Assembly (NCBI GenBank): GCA_964517355.1
Contig: CAZFCK010000072.1
Coordinates: 1-20,203, forward strand
Length of the DNA stretch: 20,203 nucleotides
Reading direction: 5' to 3'
Origin: CAZFCK01 sp964517355
GTDB lineage: Bacteria > Desulfobacterota > Desulfovibrionia > Desulfovibrionales > Desulfovibrionaceae
Positions within the stretch are counted from its first letter, which is position 1; every line of letters starts with the position of its first letter. Made by a program: the position numbers and the translations under genes. Positions 16,415-20,203 of this stretch are shown here, in pieces. Below the pieces are notes generated by a model. That model searched no databases and was not told the DNA's origin. It saw only the letters and a list, made by a program, of their open reading frames with translations.

Positions 16415-17887
16415 TCACCCCTTGACGCATACCAGGGGCGCGAGCGCCGCCACTTTTACGGCCAGTCCGGCTTGCGCCGCCACATTGATCACCGCATCGA
16501 CATCCTTGTAAGCGCCCGGCGCTTCTTCGGCCACGCCGCGAAAATGAGCGGCGCGTACCAGAATTCCCTGTTGCTCCAGGGAACTGAGGACGTGGCGTCC
16601 CTGGAAGCGCTTTTTTGCCTGCTGCCTGCTCATGGCGCGCCCCGCTCCATGATTGGCGGAGGAAAAGGCGCAAGACGCGCTTTGCGCGCAGCCGGCCAGT
16701 ATGTAGGACAGGCTGCCCATGCTGCCCCCAACGAGAACGGGTTGCCCGTATTCGCGATAGGCAAGGGGCAGCTCCGGGTGTCCGGGACCAAAGGCGCGGG
16801 TCGCGCCTTTGCGGTGTACGAAGAGGCGCATGATTTTGTTTCCCACCACGTGCTCTTCCTCTTTGCAGGTGTTGTGCGACACATCGTAAAGCAGGCGCAG
16901 CCTGGCATGGGGGAAATGCCGGGCGAAAGCTTCGCGCGTCAAGTGGGTGAGCACCTGGCGGTTCGCCAGGGCGCAGTTGATGCCGGCGCGCATGGCGCCG
17001 AGATAGTCCCGCCCCAATCGCGAATCAAGAGGCGCGCAGGCAAGTTCCTTATCCGGAAGGGTGAGGCCGTGTTTCGGGGCTTGGGAGAGCATCAGGCCGA
17101 GATAGTCCGTGCCGATCTGGTGCCCCAGGCCTCGGGAACCGCAATGGATGCTGCATACCGCCGCACCTTTGCGCAGGCCGAACGCCTGTGCGATGGTTGG
17201 ATCAAATATATCAACGACTTCTTGAACTTCTAGATAATGATTGCCTGAGCCCAGGGTGCCGACTTCACGCCTCTGGCGGTTTTTGGCTGTCGCGGAAACA
17301 TAGTCCGGCCTGGCTCCACGCATGCGTCCTTTTTCTTCGCAATACTCCAAATCGTTGGCTTCGCCCCAGCCCGAGGCCACGGCCCATTGCGCGCCACCTT
17401 CAAGCATGGCGTCCATTTGTTGTTCGTTAAGCGCAATGTCTCCCGTGACACCGACTCCAGCGGGAATGCATTGGAAGAGGGTATCCGCTAGTTCCTTCTG
17501 CCGGGGGCGAATATCCTCCGCCATGAGACCGGTATGCAGGGTGCGCACGCCGCAGGCGATATCGAAGCCGACTCCGCCCGCGGAAACTACGCCACCGCGC
17601 TCCGCTGAAAAAGCGGCCACGCCCCCGATGGGAAATCCGTAGCCGGAATGCGCGTCCGGCATCGCATACGAGGCTTCCACAATGCCCGGCAACGAAGCAA
17701 CGTTTGCGACTTGTTGGAAAACCGTCGCATCCATCTCCCGAATGAGGGGCGCGTCTGCGTATAACAGTCCGGGAACACGCATGGTCCCCTGTTTTGCAAT
17801 TTCCCATAGCCAAGGATTGAGTTGTGACACATGCAGCAGATCTGTTTGTTTTGGTTTTTTTGCCGACACGATGTTGAAACACTCCAT
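16415..17887 (-). CDS. rtcB: RNA-splicing ligase RtcB
   Basis: RtcB joins RNA ends bearing 2',3'-cyclic phosphate or 3'-phosphate to 5'-OH ends using GTP and manganese, in tRNA or damaged-RNA repair. The 490-residue protein keeps the family residues: Cys112 in GGVGFDIACGVR, His217 in GSGNHYLE, His248 in HCGSRGLGHQIG, His338 in VSHN, and the guanylated His413 in ANHGAGRAMSR. The segments HRKGATRAFGPGHPE and GGSMGSLSY line the GTP site. The length fits the longer bacterial RtcB class. The ATG at 17887 is the only sensible start; its ribosome site is weak (AAAGAAAC). There is no archease, rtcA or rtcR beside it, and upstream DNA is very AT-rich with no sigma-54-like site that I can see. It appears monocistronic. 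Confidence 0.96.
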   Translation of the reverse strand: MECFNIVSAKKPKQTDLLHVSQLNPWLWEIAKQGTMRVPGLLYADAPLIREMDATVFQQVANVASLPGIVEASYAMPDAHSGYGFPIGGVAAFSAERGGVVSAGGVGFDIACGVRTLHTGLMAEDIRPRQKELADTLFQCIPAGVGVTGDIALNEQQMDAMLEGGAQWAVASGWGEANDLEYCEEKGRMRGARPDYVSATAKNRQRREVGTLGSGNHYLEVQEVVDIFDPTIAQAFGLRKGAAVCSIHCGSRGLGHQIGTDYLGLMLSQAPKHGLTLPDKELACAPLDSRLGRDYLGAMRAGINCALANRQVLTHLTREAFARHFPHARLRLLYDVSHNTCKEEEHVVGNKIMRLFVHRKGATRAFGPGHPELPLAYREYGQPVLVGGSMGSLSYILAGCAQSASCAFSSANHGAGRAMSRQQAKKRFQGRHVLSSLEQQGILVRAAHFRGVAEEAPGAYKDVDAVINVAAQAGLAVKVAALAPLVCVKG

Positions 17888-17997
17888 AGTTTCTTTAGTG
17901 TGCGGATGGAGGCATTGCTGGATACTATGAGGAAGTGTAACTTTTTCTAAATAAAGTATAAATAAAATTTAAAAAAAATCTAATATTAATCAAACCA

Positions 17998-18025
17998 TTG
18001 CATTTTTCATGGTATTTTGTATGAT
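17998..18025 (+). promoter_or_regulatory. Candidate sigma-70-type promoter for the lipoprotein gene
   Basis: TTGCAT (17998-18003) and TATGAT (18020-18025) are spaced by 16 bases within AT-rich DNA. The -10 box has one mismatch from consensus; the -35 box keeps TTG. A start near 18032 would give a leader of about 215 nt before the lipoprotein gene. Confidence 0.35.
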
Positions 18026-18081
18026 AAAAGCCCTTAAAATTATTTTTGCATTGAAAATGCCGTATAGTAGTTGTGTCAGGT

Positions 18082-18110
18082 TTGCATGTCGGATGCAAGT
18101 GTTGTTTTTT
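18082..18110 (+). terminator. Small hairpin followed by a T-rich run in the lipoprotein gene leader
   Basis: TTGCAT (18082-18087) pairs with ATGCAA (18093-18098) around GTCGG, and GTGTTGTTTTTT follows. It resembles a weak intrinsic terminator placed upstream of the gene, as in attenuators. The TTGCAT arm could instead pair with a second ATGCAA at 18144-18149. Confidence 0.3.
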
Positions 18111-18116
18111 CATGGA

Positions 18117-18219
18117 CCCCACTGAAGAATGATTGCCTTGTTGATGCAATTTGATGAATAAAAACGCATTAGTGGGGATGAATGGCTCCGGACCGGTTTT
18201 CAGGTGATATCCTGAACGG
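18117..18219 (+). ncRNA. Possible structured leader RNA upstream of the lipoprotein gene
   Basis: CCCCACT (18117-18123) pairs with AGTGGGG (18171-18177), and AATG (18128-18131) with CATT (18167-18170). These enclose an ATTGC/GCAAT hairpin (132-136 with 146-150, counted from 18000). A separate hairpin follows: TTCAGG (18199-18204), loop TGATAT, CCTGAA (18211-18216), extended by CCG/CGG after a bulge. It matches no riboswitch class that I recognise. The pairing is my reading, without energy calculation. Confidence 0.3.
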
Positions 18220-18246
18220 GAGTTCCATCATGCGGGGGAAGCGGCT

Positions 18247-19878
18247 ATGATACGTATGGCAGGATTGATCCGTTGCGCTGTGCTGTCGATGATATGCCTT
18301 TCATTGGTCGCCGCGTGCGCAGGGCATGGGGAGCGCAAGGCGCACAAGGTGTTGCGTCCGGCTGTTTCCGATACGCAGGCGGCTCAGGAAGGCGATGTCA
18401 GGTTATATAACGCGTATGTGCAAAACGGGCGGTCGGTGCGCTTACAGATTCAGGCGTCAACGTCCCTTACGAGGGATATAGCCCGCCAGGCGTTGGCACG
18501 CGATTTCGATGCGTTGTATTTTTTGCTCAAGGCCGCTCCTGAAGCCGTGGTGCGCGTGGAGACAGTGTGTCCCTCGCAGGCCGGGCGTCAAGCAGGGGCC
18601 ATAGTCCGCTATCTGCAAGAGGGGTGCAACCTGGCATCCGGCCGCATCATGAGCGCCGGTTACGATTCTCCCGCCGTAACCACTTGTTCGGCCGTCATAA
18701 CCGTTACAGCTCCTCATAAGGCCGTCGCGCAACAAAATGGAGTGATGGCGTCTAGAGCAGCTTCGCCCCGTGAGAGCCGGCCCATCTCCTCCCAGGAGCA
18801 TAATCGCGGCGAAACGCCGAGTGAATCGCCTCCGGATATGGAGTACACCTATCATTTTTCTTCCGGAAGCACCTCGTTGGAAAAGGAGTTGCGCGAGGGG
18901 ATAGCCGCCATTGCCAGGCGCATGCGGGCCGATCATGGACTCAAGGCCGTTATTGAAGGCCATACGGACAATGTCGGCAGTGCGGACAACAATCTGTTGC
19001 TTTCGTATCAAAGAGCGCTTTCCATGCAGATAGCGCTGATCACCGCCTACGGCATTGAACCGGAACGTATTCAAGTTAAAGGGTTGGGTGAGGAATACCC
19101 TGTTGCCGACAATGGAAGCCCTGAAGGGCGCAGTATGAATAGGCGGGTGCGCGTTGTTTTTACGAGCGTCAAGCCCTCAGCCGCACATACCGCCGCGACA
19201 CGGACCGGTTTGCCCACGGGTGAGCATGCCGTCCTGGGTTCGCGGGCGTCATCGACGCCCTTACCCCCGTATGGCGATTCGTCCGATGTCACTTCCCCTT
19301 CGCATGACGTTGTCGGTGTTACCTTCGGTCTGACAGAGAATCGGGGGCATTTTGTCGCAACCTCCCTCCGCAATACGCGCAATAACGACGTACAGCTTGC
19401 CAAGGTGCGCTATGAACCCCTGCCTCAGAATCCCCGCCGTTATCGCATTGAAATCAGCGTAAGCAAGTGTACGTTATGGTTGTATGAGATCATGTCCGAC
19501 GGGAGCAAGCGGTTGCTGCGCCCCTTCAAGGTGGCCACAGCCAAGCGCGGCACGCCCTGGCCCAAGGGTGAAGGCGTGGTTACGGAAATTGATTTCGACC
19601 CGTGGTGGTATCCCACGCAGAATATGGTGATCCGCGCTCGTAAACTGGGTAAGCGATTGGTGCCGGTACCGCCGGGAGCGAGCGACAATCCTATGGGCGC
19701 TTTCAAGATACATCTATCGCACAGAAATGCGGGGGGGGCCTACCGGATCCACGGCACCAATCAACCTTGGCAGATTGGCAAGCGCGTATCTTTGGGGTGC
19801 ATCCGCATGCACAACGACGAGGGGCTGGAACTGGCGCGGACGATACCCGTCGGCACCCAAGTAGTCATCGGTTATTAG
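18247..19878 (+). CDS. Lipoprotein with OmpA-like peptidoglycan-binding and YkuD L,D-transpeptidase domains
   Basis: The 543-residue protein starts with a lipoprotein signal peptide (1-23) and lipobox VAAC, with lipidated Cys24. An unassigned region (30-160) and a Ser/Pro-rich linker (165-205) follow. The OmpA-like domain (about 210-320) has EGHTDNVGSADNN, GLGEEYPVADN and GRSMNRRVRVVF, the signature for non-covalent peptidoglycan binding. A second linker leads to a YkuD-type domain (about 400-543) with His502 in IHGT and catalytic Cys518 in SLGCIRM. L,D-transpeptidases make 3-3 crosslinks or attach proteins to peptidoglycan. The protein is probably held at a membrane facing the periplasm and positioned on the wall by the OmpA domain (inference). 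GGGGAAG lies 6 bases before the ATG. It appears monocistronic with a long leader. Confidence 0.93.
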   Translation: MIRMAGLIRCAVLSMICLSLVAACAGHGERKAHKVLRPAVSDTQAAQEGDVRLYNAYVQNGRSVRLQIQASTSLTRDIARQALARDFDALYFLLKAAPEAVVRVETVCPSQAGRQAGAIVRYLQEGCNLASGRIMSAGYDSPAVTTCSAVITVTAPHKAVAQQNGVMASRAASPRESRPISSQEHNRGETPSESPPDMEYTYHFSSGSTSLEKELREGIAAIARRMRADHGLKAVIEGHTDNVGSADNNLLLSYQRALSMQIALITAYGIEPERIQVKGLGEEYPVADNGSPEGRSMNRRVRVVFTSVKPSAAHTAATRTGLPTGEHAVLGSRASSTPLPPYGDSSDVTSPSHDVVGVTFGLTENRGHFVATSLRNTRNNDVQLAKVRYEPLPQNPRRYRIEISVSKCTLWLYEIMSDGSKRLLRPFKVATAKRGTPWPKGEGVVTEIDFDPWWYPTQNMVIRARKLGKRLVPVPPGASDNPMGAFKIHLSHRNAGGAYRIHGTNQPWQIGKRVSLGCIRMHNDEGLELARTIPVGTQVVIGY

Positions 19879-19920
19879 GGCATTGTAACTTTGAAAAAGT
19901 ATGGATGCTCTTATGCATTT

Positions 19921-19948
19921 CCCTGAGACACTAAGCATTGTTTCAGGG
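19921..19948 (+). terminator. Hairpin after the lipoprotein gene, candidate terminator
   Basis: CCCTGAGACA (19921-19930) pairs with TGTTTCAGGG (19939-19948) through ten pairs including one G-U, around an 8-base loop. It starts 42 bp after the stop codon. The following bases (GTGAGCCTTTTCC) are only moderately T-rich, so termination may be imperfect. Confidence 0.45.
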
Positions 19949-20021
19949 GTGAGCCTTTTCCAAAGGCGAAAATGTGCTAACGTGTTGTAGCTTTGAAATA
20001 GGACTTTCGGACTCAAAGAAT

Positions 20022-20089
20022 AAAGTCGCGGGCTTTCGCGCCCGCAAGACGACCAGGGGAGGCCCCTGGACGCCGGAAAGAAAGACTTT
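20022..20089. repeat. Three-armed inverted-repeat element, possibly REP-like or a structured RNA
   Basis: Outer arms AAAGTC (20022-20027) and GACTTT (20084-20089) enclose two strong hairpins. The first is GCGGGC/GCCCGC (20028-20045, loop TTTCGC) and the second is CCAGGGG/CCCCTGG (20053-20069, loop AGG). This gives a clover-like fold on either strand. I recall similar GC-rich hairpin pairs repeated in Desulfovibrio intergenic DNA, which would make it a dispersed repeat. No second copy occurs in this window. Confidence 0.5.
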
Positions 20090-20203
20090 GTATCCTTACG
20101 CGCTTGCCCCGGAAAATAGTCATTAAATCAACCAGAAATGGAAAATGGTATAACTTTTTAAAATTAAGAAGTTTCGGAAGGGGAGAGCGCGAGAGGGGAA
20201 ACC

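Larger units (their letters stand above)
17888..18246. other. AT-rich divergent intergenic region with potential leader RNA structure
   Basis: This 359-bp gap lies between divergent rtcB and the OmpA-YkuD lipoprotein gene. Positions 17940-18060 are strikingly AT-rich compared with both flanks. The right part, upstream of the lipoprotein gene, contains several inverted repeats that could fold in its long leader. Short open frames here have no coding character. Confidence 0.6.
19879..20203. other. Non-coding right end with hairpins and repeat-like sequence
   Basis: No open frame here looks coding. The stretch contains a hairpin (19921-19948), an imperfect 17-base direct repeat (19883-19899 and 19985-20001, 15 of 17 identical), a three-armed GC-rich element (20022-20089), an AT-rich stretch (20110-20172) and a purine-rich end. 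It likely carries the end of the lipoprotein transcript and the promoter region of a gene beyond the window. Confidence 0.5.

Noticed and set aside
16148..17233. Open frame of 361 codons on the plus strand
   Set aside because: It lies antisense to rtcB and overlaps the exporter in another frame; no family features are visible.
17925..18149. Minus-strand frame of 74 codons upstream of rtcB
   Set aside because: It lies in the AT-rich intergenic DNA, with Asn/Lys/Phe-rich composition, no ribosome site and no family match.
1..20203. CRISPR arrays, tRNA or rRNA genes, transposases and prophage genes
   Set aside because: I looked for regularly spaced repeats, clover-leaf sequences and transposase or integrase motifs, and saw none.

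Overview
The window looks like chromosome from a sulfate-reducer-type deltaproteobacterium, most likely Desulfovibrionales. I base this on the overall gene style, a chemosensory operon with STAS and HD-GYP members, an MCP ending in DFERF, and GC-rich hairpin repeats of a kind I associate with Desulfovibrio intergenic DNA. The genus is an inference; no rRNA or other taxonomic marker is present.

Layout, left to right. (1) Positions 85-441 (minus) hold a small ArsR-family repressor. Upstream of it lies about 555 bp without a convincing gene but with conspicuous inverted repeats. (2) Positions 997-7658 (minus) form one tight chemosensory operon in the order MCP, CheW, STAS protein, CheY, CheA, REC-HD-GYP, with gaps of 9-55 bp and good ribosome binding sites. 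(3) Positions 7981-12364 (minus) hold a five-PAS sensor histidine kinase and a sigma-54-dependent NtrC-type response regulator whose start overlaps the kinase stop. They lie just upstream of the chemosensory operon and may control it. (4) Positions 12745-16386 (plus) carry ligA (NAD-dependent DNA ligase), dapB (lysine/diaminopimelate synthesis) and a LysE-type amino acid exporter. (5) Positions 16415-17887 (minus) hold rtcB, an RNA ligase, convergent with the exporter. (6) An AT-rich divergent intergenic region with much potential RNA structure is followed at 18247-19878 (plus) by a lipoprotein joining an OmpA-like peptidoglycan-binding domain to a YkuD L,D-transpeptidase domain. (7) The last 325 bp are non-coding and contain hairpins and a three-armed repeat-like element.

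How it works together. The MCP (periplasmic sensor domain, three HAMP-like modules) should signal through CheW to CheA, which can phosphorylate CheY and possibly the HD-GYP regulator, a predicted cyclic-di-GMP phosphodiesterase. No cheR, cheB, cheC, cheD or cheZ lies in the window, so adaptation enzymes, if used, must be encoded elsewhere. DapB and the LysE-type exporter may be a lysine-related pair. The lipoprotein is probably a cell-wall remodelling or anchoring enzyme.

No tRNA, rRNA, transposase or CRISPR array was seen. I see no single obviously new defence-like system. The most unusual items are the chemosensory operon architecture, the OmpA-YkuD fusion with its structured leader, and the three-armed element near the right end.
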